Source: CAZQFS01 sp964592755
Lineage (GTDB): Bacteria > Hydrothermota > Tepidihabitantia > Tepidihabitantales > Tepidihabitantaceae
NCBI GenBank assembly: GCA_964592755.1
Contig: CAZQFS010000104.1
Span: 1-10,926 of the forward strand
Direction of reading: 5' to 3'
Length of the DNA stretch: 10,926 nucleotides
The notes beneath the pieces are model-generated. The model ran no database searches and was not told the DNA's origin. It was given only the letters and a program-made list of their open reading frames with translations. The position numbers and the translations under genes were made by a program. Below are positions 1 to 4,944 of the stretch, one piece after another (position 1 is the stretch's first letter; each line of letters opens with the position of its first letter).

Positions 1-192
1 AAGGTCTACGACGCATCGGGCAGGCAGGTGAAGGTCCTCTTCTCGGGCAAGGCCGAGGCAGGTCTGAACGAGGCAGTCTGGACCGGCCGGGACAGCAAAG
101 GCAGGTCTGTCCCGGCCGGCGTCTACTTCTGCACCTTGGAGACCAAGGACGACCGCATCAGCCGGAAGGTGATTCTGACAGAAACCGACTGA
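1..192 (+). CDS. C-terminal end of a secreted/surface protein with FlgD-Ig-like sorting domain (5' partial)
   Basis: The reading frame is open from base 1 and ends at TGA 190-192, giving 63 residues of a protein whose start lies outside the window. The visible part has the pattern of the FlgD Ig-like / type IX secretion sorting C-terminal domain: KVYDASGRQVKVL, then a V-W-x-G-R-D-x-x-G-R segment, then PAGVYFCTLE and a basic RKVILTE tail. This beta-sandwich module usually sits at the very C-terminus of long exported enzymes or beta-propeller proteins in Bacteroidota-like and candidate-phylum bacteria. There it serves for export or surface attachment. What the rest of the protein does cannot be told. 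Family assignment is by eye from the GR..AG.Y pattern. Confidence 0.8.
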   Translation, partial: KVYDASGRQVKVLFSGKAEAGLNEAVWTGRDSKGRSVPAGVYFCTLETKDDRISRKVILTETD

Positions 193-217
193 AGTCCGCA
201 GGCTCGGTCAGGAAGCT

Positions 218-254
218 GGCCGGGACGATGGATGTGCGCGAATGCCGCCCGGCC
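218..254 (+). terminator. Possible hairpin after the first gene
   Basis: A perfect 7-bp inverted repeat, GGCCGGG at 218-224 and CCCGGCC at 248-254, is separated by 23 nt and lies 26 nt past the stop of the preceding gene. There is no T-run after it, so it is not a classical intrinsic terminator, and in GC-rich DNA such a repeat can arise by chance. Confidence 0.2.
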
Positions 255-327
255 GACGATGCGACGGTCCCGCGACTCTCGGCCCACGGTTCTTCTGACC
301 TTCGGCCGGAGCGGTGCAAACCGCGGC

Positions 328-355
328 TTGACTATGCCCGGCGCAACGCTAGATT
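328..355 (+). promoter_or_regulatory. Sigma70-type promoter of rarA, leaderless arrangement
   Basis: TTGACT (328-333), a 16-nt spacer and TAGATT (350-355) match the -35 and -10 consensus in 5 and 4 of 6 positions. Only five bases (GAGCC) lie between the -10 box and the GTG start of rarA at 361. Transcription would therefore begin at or next to the start codon, giving a leaderless mRNA. In agreement, no Shine-Dalgarno sequence precedes this GTG. The block CTTGAC...GCTAG.TTGAGC is shared with the promoter at 3682-3710. Confidence 0.6.
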
Positions 356-360
356 GAGCC

Positions 361-1722
361 GTGGCTAAGAAGCCCGCCCGACCACAGCTGGCAATCGGGG
401 CAGGATGCCCCTCCCACAGCCATGTCACTGCGCCTGACGCGCCGCTGGCTGAGCGCATGCGTCCGTCCTCACTCGATGACATCGTCGGCCAGAACGACCT
501 GCTCGGCAAGGACAAGCCCCTGCGTCGCATGATTGAGCGGGGCGAACTGCACTCGATGATTCTCTGGGGCCCGCCCGGCTCAGGCAAGACTACCCTGGCC
601 CTGGTCATCGCCAGGTACACCAAAGCCAAGTTCATCCAGTTCTCCGCGGTCACGTCCGGCGTGGCCGACATCCGTGATGTGGTCAGGCGGGCCGAGTTCG
701 AGCGTTCCATGCACAACCGCAAGACCATCCTCTTCGTGGACGAGATTCACCGCTTCAACAAGGCCCAGCAGGACGCCTTCCTTCCTCACGTCGAGTCCGG
801 CCGCATCGTGCTCGTCGGCGCTACGACCGAGAATCCGTCCTTCGAGGTCATCGCGCCGTTGCTTTCGCGCTGCCGGGTCTACGTGCTGAAAGGCCTGGAG
901 CCTGATGACATCAAGCTGCTGATGGCCCGCGCGCTTGAATCAGACCAGGGCCTCGCACCGTTGAAGCCGCGAGTCGCTGCCAAAGTGCTCGACTACCTTG
1001 TCGTGGTCTCGCAGGGCGATGCCCGGGCCGCGCTGACCGCTTTGGAACTGACCGTGCTTGCTGCCGAGCCGGGCCGGGCCGGGGCAAGACACGTTGACAT
1101 GACCCTGGCGCAGGACGTGGTCCAGCGCAAGTTCCTGCTCTACGACAAGGCCGGGGAAGAGCATTACAACCTGATTTCGGCCCTGCACAAGTGCCTGCGT
1201 GATTCTGACCCGGATGCTGCGCTCTACTGGCTGGCGCGGATGCTCGAAGCCGGCGAAGACCCGCTGTATGTCGCCCGCCGACTGGTGCGCTTCGCCTCAG
1301 AAGACGTCGGCATGGCCAATCCCAATGCGCTCGTGGTCGCCAACGCGGCCAAGGAAGCGGTTCACTTCACCGGCATGCCTGAGGGCAACACTGCCCTGGC
1401 CCAGGCGGTTGTCTACCTTGCGCTTGCGCCCAAGTCCAATGCGGTCTACGTCGCCTATGGCAAGGCCAAGGAAGATGCGCTTAGGAGCGCGACCGAGCCG
1501 GTTCCGCTCCATCTGCGCAACGCGCCGACGGCGCTGATGAAGGCGCTCGACTACGGCAAGGGTTACAAGTATGCCCATGACTTCCCGGACGCTACGGTCG
1601 AACAGGAGCACCTGCCGCCGTCGCTCAAGGGCCGCAGGTACTATGTCCCGACCGACCGCGGCTTCGAAGGCGAGCTCAAGAAACGCTTCCGCAAGCCCGA
1701 AGACAAGACCGGAAAACAGTGA
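361..1722 (+). CDS. rarA: Replication-associated recombination protein A (RarA/MgsA, AAA+ ATPase)
   Basis: RarA (MgsA; Mgs1/WRNIP1 family) is a clamp-loader-like AAA+ ATPase that acts at stalled replication forks. The 453-residue product is close to the family's usual 430-450. Visible motifs in order: the family signature PLAERMRP.SLDDIVGQ (about 28-44), Walker A GPPGSGKTT (70-78), Walker B ILFVDEIHRFNKAQQD (123-138), sensor 1 GATTENPSF (153-161) and an LLSRCRVY segment (167-174) with the arginine finger region. The C-terminal half carries the MgsA-type helical domain, including an ARRLVRFASEDVG stretch typical of the family. The GTG start gives about 15 more N-terminal residues than E. coli RarA, but it sits exactly 5 nt behind a -10 box and no other start fits the promoter. 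The DUF3795 gene follows after 18 nt and is probably cotranscribed. Confidence 0.95.
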   Translation: MAKKPARPQLAIGAGCPSHSHVTAPDAPLAERMRPSSLDDIVGQNDLLGKDKPLRRMIERGELHSMILWGPPGSGKTTLALVIARYTKAKFIQFSAVTSGVADIRDVVRRAEFERSMHNRKTILFVDEIHRFNKAQQDAFLPHVESGRIVLVGATTENPSFEVIAPLLSRCRVYVLKGLEPDDIKLLMARALESDQGLAPLKPRVAAKVLDYLVVVSQGDARAALTALELTVLAAEPGRAGARHVDMTLAQDVVQRKFLLYDKAGEEHYNLISALHKCLRDSDPDAALYWLARMLEAGEDPLYVARRLVRFASEDVGMANPNALVVANAAKEAVHFTGMPEGNTALAQAVVYLALAPKSNAVYVAYGKAKEDALRSATEPVPLHLRNAPTALMKALDYGKGYKYAHDFPDATVEQEHLPPSLKGRRYYVPTDRGFEGELKKRFRKPEDKTGKQ

Positions 1723-1740
1723 AGAAGACAGGAGTATGAG

Positions 1741-2088
1741 ATGACCAAGCTGATTGCCATGTGCGGCATGGATTGCGCTGCCTGCTCTGCCTACAAGGCA
1801 ACGCAGGCGGACGACAACGCGCTGCGCGCAAAGACCGCAGCCGAGTGGACCGAGATGTTCAAGCACGAGTTCAAGCCCGAGGACATCAACTGCGACGGGT
1901 GTATGTCTGAGGGCAGGCACGTCGGGTATTGCGGCATGTGCGAAATCAGGACCTGCGGCCTGCAGCGCGAACTCGCGACCTGCGCCGTCTGTCCGGACTA
2001 CGCCTGCGACAAGCTGCAGGGGTTCCTCAAGAACGTGCCGACCGGCGCCAAAGAGAACCTGGAGGCAATCCGCGCCGGGCGGCCATAG
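1741..2088 (+). CDS. DUF3795-family cysteine-rich protein
   Basis: This 115-residue protein has eleven cysteines: C8, C12, C15, C51, C54, C64, C67, C72, C81, C84 and C89. They occur as CGMDCAAC near the N-terminus, then CDGC, CGMC, and CAVCPDYAC. This layout is that of the DUF3795 family (Pfam PF12675), whose function is unknown; metal or iron-sulfur binding is the obvious inference from the cysteine clusters. The ATG at 1741 is preceded by AGGAG at 1730-1734 with 6-nt spacing, so the start is well supported. The gene follows rarA by 18 nt on the same strand, so the two are likely cotranscribed, but a functional link to RarA is not implied. No signal peptide or membrane segment is seen; it should be cytoplasmic. 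Confidence 0.8.
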   Translation: MTKLIAMCGMDCAACSAYKATQADDNALRAKTAAEWTEMFKHEFKPEDINCDGCMSEGRHVGYCGMCEIRTCGLQRELATCAVCPDYACDKLQGFLKNVPTGAKENLEAIRAGRP

Positions 2089-2113
2089 CGACCCGGACGA
2101 GGCTTCATGACAC

Positions 2114-2172
2114 GGCTCGCGGAAGGGCTTGGACTGCCAGCGCTCGAAGGCAGTGAGGCAGATAGCCGCGAC
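2114..2172 (+). repeat. Direct repeat copy A, left of the TA operon
   Basis: This 59-bp block matches 2990-3048 in the same orientation at a constant offset of 876 bp. The first 29 bases (2114-2142) are identical and the whole block matches in 52 of 59 positions. Weaker similarity may continue for some 25 bases. Read on the minus strand, both copies encode the peptide LAVQALPRA in one frame, but no real gene covers them. It lies between the DUF3795 stop and the hicA stop, so it closes the TA cassette on the left. Confidence 0.85.
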
Positions 2173-2182
2173 ATCGCGCGGC
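2165..2182. terminator. Possible hairpin between convergent DUF3795 and hicA
   Basis: GCCGCG (2165-2170) and CGCGGC (2177-2182) form a perfect 6-bp GC stem with a 6-nt loop. It lies in the 114-bp gap between two converging transcription units, 20 nt past the hicA stop on the minus strand. A bidirectional terminator would be expected here, but there is no T-run on either strand. Confidence 0.25.
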
Positions 2183-2202
2183 CGGGACCGGCGGGTCGGA
2201 CT

Positions 2203-2391
2203 CTACTTCACAAAGGGGACTCCCAGGTCGCGGCAGATCTTGCGGGCCAGCAGGTCGTGAATCTCGTTGTGCCTTGGAACTGAAGAACGTCTGTTCTGAG
2301 CCGGATTCAGCCACCACGAATGTCGGCTGCCCTCTCGCACCTGAACGCAGCCTTGCCTGCGCAGGTGGTTGAGCAGGTCCCTGCGGTTCAT
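2203..2391 (-). CDS. hicA: HicA-type mRNA interferase toxin
   Basis: HicA toxins are small dsRBD-fold ribonucleases that cut mRNA and are neutralised by HicB. The 62-residue product has the usual length and pattern: an N-terminal helix with RRDLLNHLRRQGC, the catalytic-histidine segment REGSRHSWW (H24), then VPRHNEI (39-44) and a LARKICRDLGV helix at the end. The histidine and the basic residues are present, so it looks active. The ATG at 2391 overlaps the hicB stop by four bases (ATGA, 2391-2388), so its translation is probably coupled to that of the antitoxin. It is the last gene of a minus-strand operon DUF433-hicB-hicA. The order antitoxin then toxin is the reverse of classical hicAB but is common for this short-HicB subgroup. 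Confidence 0.9.
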   Translation of the reverse strand: MNRRDLLNHLRRQGCVQVREGSRHSWWLNPAQNRRSSVPRHNEIHDLLARKICRDLGVPFVK

Positions 2392-2600
2392 ACCGTCAGG
2401 AGTTCTTCGGTGTAGTCCGAGACAGCAGCCTGAAGAGCCTCGTCGCGGTTGAACGCGAGCGCTTCCTTCAGCGCGTCGCGCAGGCTCTCCAGCAGTTCTT
2501 CCTTGGTTCGTTCCTGGCAGTTCACACCCGGGACTTCCTCAATCCAGCCTATCCACCATCCGTCGACCTGTTTCGTAACCGCAGTGTAGGTACTCGCCAC
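2388..2600 (-). CDS. hicB: HicB-family antitoxin (short form)
   Basis: The 70-residue product matches the HicB N-terminal RNase-H-like fold: TYTAVTKQVDGWWIGWIEEVPG followed by a QERTKEELLESLRDALKEAL helix. It binds and blocks the HicA toxin encoded just downstream. The protein ends after about 70 residues, so the C-terminal helix-turn-helix or ribbon-helix-helix DNA-binding domain of long HicB proteins is absent; this is normal for the short subgroup. The start is GTG at 2600, preceded by GGAGG (2610-2606) at 5-nt spacing. That Shine-Dalgarno directly abuts and partly overlaps the stop codon of the upstream DUF433 gene, so the two are probably translationally coupled. Autoregulation by this HicB alone seems unlikely without a DNA-binding domain. 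Confidence 0.88.
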   Translation of the reverse strand: MASTYTAVTKQVDGWWIGWIEEVPGVNCQERTKEELLESLRDALKEALAFNRDEALQAAVSDYTEELLTV

Positions 2601-2602
2601 AT

Positions 2603-2869
2603 CTACCTCCGATTCGGACCGGCAGAACCGAGGCCCACCGGCAGTACCGCACAGCAGACCGATTCCTGTTTCATGGTTTCGGCCGAGTAGTTCAGCGCCG
2701 CGATGATGTCATCGAGCTTGAGTTGCGGGTAGCTCTTGCGGATTCCGGCTTCCGGCCAGTCCCGGGCCATCAACTCAAGTGTGAAATCGACGGCAATCCG
2801 AGTACCCTTGAGCACGGGTTTGCCGACCATGATGGCGGGATTGATTTCGATTCGGTCTCGCCAGTCCAT
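2603..2869 (-). CDS. DUF433 family antitoxin-like protein
   Basis: Residues 1-65 carry the DUF433 domain (Pfam PF04255, COG2442): RIEINPAIMVGKPVLKGTRI, then a DFTLELMARDWPE helix, Y-P-Q-L, and a DDIIAALNYSAE helix. Proteins of this family are predicted HTH-type antitoxins (for example VapB45 in Mycobacterium) and normally pair with a PIN-like toxin such as DUF5615. Here no such partner is seen; instead hicB starts 2 nt after this stop. The last 20 or so residues (from about 68, VCCAVLPVGLG...) do not look like the usual end of the family and may be a drifted tail. The ATG at 2869 lies 5 nt after a TATAAT box with no Shine-Dalgarno, so its mRNA is likely leaderless. A role as DNA-binding regulator of the operon is inference. 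Confidence 0.82.
   Translation of the reverse strand: MDWRDRIEINPAIMVGKPVLKGTRIAVDFTLELMARDWPEAGIRKSYPQLKLDDIIAALNYSAETMKQESVCCAVLPVGLGSAGPNRR
2606..2610 (-). promoter_or_regulatory. Shine-Dalgarno of hicB overlapping the end of DUF433
   Basis: GGAGG (2610 down to 2606 on the minus strand) is set 5 nt before the GTG start of hicB and touches the TAG stop of the DUF433 gene (2605-2603). It is the evidence for the GTG start and for coupling of the two genes. Confidence 0.7.
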
Positions 2870-2874
2870 GGTTG

Positions 2875-2902
2875 ATTATAGTCTGGGCCGGGCGGCAATC
2901 AA
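2875..2902 (-). promoter_or_regulatory. Sigma70-type promoter of the DUF433-hicBA operon
   Basis: On the minus strand TTGATT (2902-2897), a 16-nt spacer and a perfect TATAAT (2880-2875) precede the DUF433 ATG (2869) by only five bases, CAACC. The predicted transcription start falls on or beside the start codon, so the transcript should be leaderless. No Shine-Dalgarno is present in front of this ATG. Confidence 0.7.
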
Positions 2903-2989
2903 GCACAGTGAAGGGACCATGACGGGGAGTACCATTCGGTAGCACCAGGACTCCAGCCCGGATTCGCGCCAAGGAGGCAGCTTCACCCG

Positions 2990-3048
2990 GGCTCGCGGAA
3001 GGGCTTGGACTGCCAGCGTCCGAAGGCCGTGAGGCAGGTGTCTGCGAC
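2990..3048 (+). repeat. Direct repeat copy B, right of the TA operon
   Basis: This copy matches 2114-2172 in 52 of 59 positions in the same orientation, with 29 identical bases at 2990-3018. It lies 121 bp upstream of the DUF433 start codon, so with copy A it brackets the whole TA operon and its promoter. This copy can fold as an imperfect hairpin, GGGCTTGGAC against GTCCGAAGGCC around a TGCCAGC loop (3001-3028). The pairing is weaker in copy A. Confidence 0.85.
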
Positions 3049-3068
3049 CTGGCGGGAAGGACTGCCGT

Positions 3069-3122
3069 CCGACCCAGACCGCAATCATCGCCTGCGATGC
3101 CACTTGGCTTGTCTTGGGTCGG
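3069..3122. other. Nested inverted repeats, possible three-way-junction fold
   Basis: CCGACCCA (3069-3076) pairs with TGGGTCGG (3115-3122). Between them CATCG/CGATG (3086-3090/3095-3099) and a small GCCA/TGGC hairpin (3099-3108, sharing one base with the previous stem) could form two arms. It begins 20 bp after repeat copy B. One 8-bp repeat of this kind is expected by chance in a region of this length and GC content, so the RNA interpretation is weak. Confidence 0.25.
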
Positions 3123-3216
3123 CCGGCGCCTGCCATGTCAGCCTAAGTCACGTATCTATGTGTGTTGGGCTCGGACCGGGCCTTCGGCTTCTGGCGACTC
3201 AGGTGCTCTGGGGAGC

Positions 3217-3245
3217 GACTGGGGGAGTGGTTCCCCGGGCCAGTC
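3217..3245. other. Strong hairpin in gene-free region
   Basis: GACTGG (3217-3222) plus GGGA pairs with TCCC (3232-3235) plus CCAGTC (3240-3245), leaving loop GTGGT and a 4-nt bulge CGGG. This gives ten GC-rich pairs, the most stable local fold seen in the gene-free stretch. There is no T-run, so it is not a standard terminator, and no function can be named. Confidence 0.35.
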
Positions 3246-3470
3246 TGTCTGCCTCACGCGATGTCGCTCGCGAGGGCGGGTTGTTGAGCAGACTCGCCGA
3301 CAGGCGCGAAGCCAGTCCGGCCGGCCGTGGCCGCGTTACTCGCGGTCAGAGTTGAATCACCGGATGCCTTTCCGACCTTCAGGCCTGTTCTTACGCCGCT
3401 GCCGCAACCAGACCAGAGGCCAGGCGTGATGCCGGTTCTGACAGCACAGGGCCGGGGACAGGCAGCAGCA

Positions 3471-3498
3471 CCTTGACGGCTACGGGGTGTCGTCAAGG
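3471..3498. other. 8-bp perfect inverted repeat
   Basis: CCTTGACG (3471-3478) and CGTCAAGG (3491-3498) are perfect inverted copies with a 12-nt spacer; a G-T and a C-G pair could extend the stem inward. It lies about 185 bp upstream of the -35 box of the next operon. An operator or RNA hairpin is possible, but nothing else supports either. Confidence 0.25.
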
Positions 3499-3681
3499 AA
3501 CACAAACCTGCCGAAGTGAGTCCGGCGCTCGTTCCCACGGCGGTGGTTCCGCAGGAAACGACGGTTCCGTCTGGCCGGGACGCCGCCGACTGAAGATGCA
3601 GTTGTGCTGTCAAGACCGACACTTTTCTTGTGCCGCCCCATGACACCGTCGCTGCGCTGCCACGATGTGTTCAGCACGAGC

Positions 3682-3710
3682 TTGACAAGAGGCGGCCGGT
3701 CGGCTAGTTT
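3682..3710 (+). promoter_or_regulatory. Probable sigma70-type promoter of the cmk-rpsA-lpxD operon
   Basis: A consensus TTGACA (3682-3687), a 17-nt spacer and TAGTTT (3705-3710) precede the first gene of the long operon. The -10 box matches TATAAT in only three positions, but CTTGAC and GCTAG.TTGAGC are shared with the rarA promoter at 328-355, which supports it. Unlike rarA, this promoter leaves a leader of about 25 nt that contains GGAGG (3734-3738) at 5-nt spacing from the ATG at 3744. Confidence 0.6.
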
Positions 3711-3743
3711 GAGCAGAGAGTATTCTGACTATCGGAGGTCTGT

Positions 3744-4217
3744 ATGGACGTGAAGTCTTTCCTTAGGTCAATTCCCGAGTTCGGTCAACTGCGCGACGAG
3801 GACCTCAACCGGGCGGCCGCGATTGCCCGGGTCGGGTCGGTGAAGGCCAACGAAATGGTAGACGTTCAGGGCCAGCCGGCCGACAAGCTCTATATTCTGG
3901 TCAGCGGTCGACTGGGTGTGGTGCTGGATTTGGACCTCGGCGTAAGCAGGAAAAGCTATGTAGTTACGACGATAGGGCCAGGGCACATGTTCGCCTGGTC
4001 CGGTATCATCGGCAACCCGCACTACACCGCAGGCAGCCGGGCGCTGACCGACTCGACCTTCCTCGAGTTCGACGTTCGGCAGTTGGAACAGGCATTTGCC
4101 GAGGACCCGCAACTCGGATACGTGGTGATGCGGGCCGTTGCCCAGACTATTGCCTCGCGCCTGCGCGCCATGCAATTGCAACTGGTTCAGCAGTACGCGT
4201 TGAGTCAGGTGGAGTAG
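3744..4217 (+). CDS. Stand-alone cyclic-nucleotide-binding-like domain protein (Crp/cNMP fold)
   Basis: The 157-residue product is a single cNMP-binding fold of the Crp/cyclic-nucleotide type. FLRSIPEFGQLRDEDL (6-21) is the usual entry helix; ADKLYILVSGRLGVV (46-60) and TTIGPGHMFAWSGIIG (75-90) are the beta-roll, followed by SRALTDSTFLEFD and a long C-terminal helix. There is no helix-turn-helix, so it is not a transcription factor by itself. In the phosphate-binding cassette the usual G-E pair is G80-H81 and the Arg segment is reduced to S-R-A. Binding of cAMP or cGMP is therefore doubtful and another ligand, or none, is possible. The ATG is fixed by GGAGG at 3734-3738. It is the first gene of the operon, 34 nt (or 7 nt, depending on the cmk start) before cmk. 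Its role there is unknown. Confidence 0.8.
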   Translation: MDVKSFLRSIPEFGQLRDEDLNRAAAIARVGSVKANEMVDVQGQPADKLYILVSGRLGVVLDLDLGVSRKSYVVTTIGPGHMFAWSGIIGNPHYTAGSRALTDSTFLEFDVRQLEQAFAEDPQLGYVVMRAVAQTIASRLRAMQLQLVQQYALSQVE

Positions 4218-4251
4218 TCCAAGGTTGGCAGGCACGCGAACCGAAGCCAGG

Positions 4252-4944
4252 ATGACCGACCCGGCGACCGAGTTCGTGGTCGCCATTGACGGGCCGGCGG
4301 GCTCGGGGAAGAGCACGACTGCCCGGCTGGTGGCCCAACGCCTCGGGTTTGATTATCTCGATACGGGAGCGATGTACCGTGCGGTCGCCCTCAAGGTCAT
4401 CGAGTCCGGTATCAACCTCAAGAACTCCGGCGCACTTTCCGGTCTGCTGGACCGCACCCGCGTCACCGTGAGCTGCGTTGATGGGGACAAGCGTGTTCTG
4501 CTCGACGGCCGGGACGTGAGCCGCGCCGTCCGCGAGCCACGCATCAGCGCACTCGTGTCACAGGTCTCAGCCATCCCTGTGGTCAGACAGAGGCTTGTGG
4601 CCGAGCAGCGGCGGCTGGCAGAAGGACGCAGACTGGTCTGCGAAGGCCGCGACATCGGCAGCGTCGTTTTCCCCCAGGCCCAGCTCAAGGTTTTCCTCGA
4701 CTGCGACCACGACGAACGGCGGCGGCGGCGGCAGCGGGAGTTGATGCAGCAGGGCCGGCGCGTGAGCGCCCGCGCCGTCGGGGCGAATCTCGCGCGACGA
4801 GACCGGATTGACTCACACCGCCGAACCAGCCCGCTGCGTCGCGTGGACGATGCAGTCCTCATTGACACCACACGCCTCACGATTGAGGAACAGGTCGCGG
4901 TCGTCTGCGCCCTGGCTCGCCGGCGGCTCGGAGCCGGCCGTTGA
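4252..4944 (+). CDS. cmk: Cytidylate kinase
   Basis: Cmk phosphorylates CMP and dCMP to the diphosphates with ATP, feeding CTP/dCTP and phospholipid precursor pools in the cytoplasm. From ATG 4252 the protein has 230 residues, close to E. coli Cmk (227). Visible motifs: P-loop AIDGPAGSGKST (11-22), YLDTGAMYRA (35-44), the NMP-binding insert with ISALVSQVSAIPVVRQ, CEGRDIGSVVFP, and the C-terminal RDRIDSHRRTSPL followed by DDAVLIDTT. All expected residues are present. An in-frame TTG at 4225 would add nine residues; it has GGAG at 4211-4214 with 10-nt spacing. The ATG has little Shine-Dalgarno but gives the family-typical distance to the P-loop, so it is preferred without certainty. The TGA overlaps the plsC start. 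Confidence 0.93.
   Translation: MTDPATEFVVAIDGPAGSGKSTTARLVAQRLGFDYLDTGAMYRAVALKVIESGINLKNSGALSGLLDRTRVTVSCVDGDKRVLLDGRDVSRAVREPRISALVSQVSAIPVVRQRLVAEQRRLAEGRRLVCEGRDIGSVVFPQAQLKVFLDCDHDERRRRRQRELMQQGRRVSARAVGANLARRDRIDSHRRTSPLRRVDDAVLIDTTRLTIEEQVAVVCALARRRLGAGR

Larger units (their letters stand above)
2870..3743. other. 874-bp stretch without a convincing gene
   Basis: No open frame here encodes a recognisable protein on either strand. Frames of 65-130 codons exist, but their translations are Arg/Ser/Gly-rich composition artefacts without family patterns or Shine-Dalgarno sequences. The stretch holds the TA promoter at its left edge, repeat copy B (2990-3048), inverted repeats at 3069-3122, 3217-3245 and 3471-3498, and the promoter of the downstream operon (3682-3710). 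It may contain a decayed gene or an unrecognised structured RNA. None of the conserved cores of RNase P RNA, tmRNA or SRP RNA was found by eye. Confidence 0.6.

Noticed and set aside
2114..3048. CRISPR or tandem repeat interpretation of the two 59-bp copies
   Set aside because: There are only two copies, 876 bp apart, with genes between them; no short regular spacers.
2114..3048. Insertion sequence or transposon around the TA genes
   Set aside because: The flanking copies are direct, not inverted, and no transposase or integrase is encoded between or beside them.
3069..3245. Known housekeeping RNA (RNase P RNA, tmRNA, SRP RNA, tRNA)
   Set aside because: None of the conserved cores (for example the RNase P GAGGAAAGTC block or a T-loop GGTTCGA with cloverleaf) was found by eye; a covariance-model search would settle it.
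3005..3429. Plus-strand frames of 110-116 codons
   Set aside because: They start in or just after repeat copy B, have no Shine-Dalgarno and translate to low-complexity Arg/Ser/Gly sequence.
3254..3677. Overlapping minus-strand frames (130 and 65 codons) in the gene-free stretch, one with an Arg-rich segment ending in FVFLDDTP
   Set aside because: No Shine-Dalgarno, no family resemblance and biased composition; could be pseudogene debris, but nothing supports a named gene.
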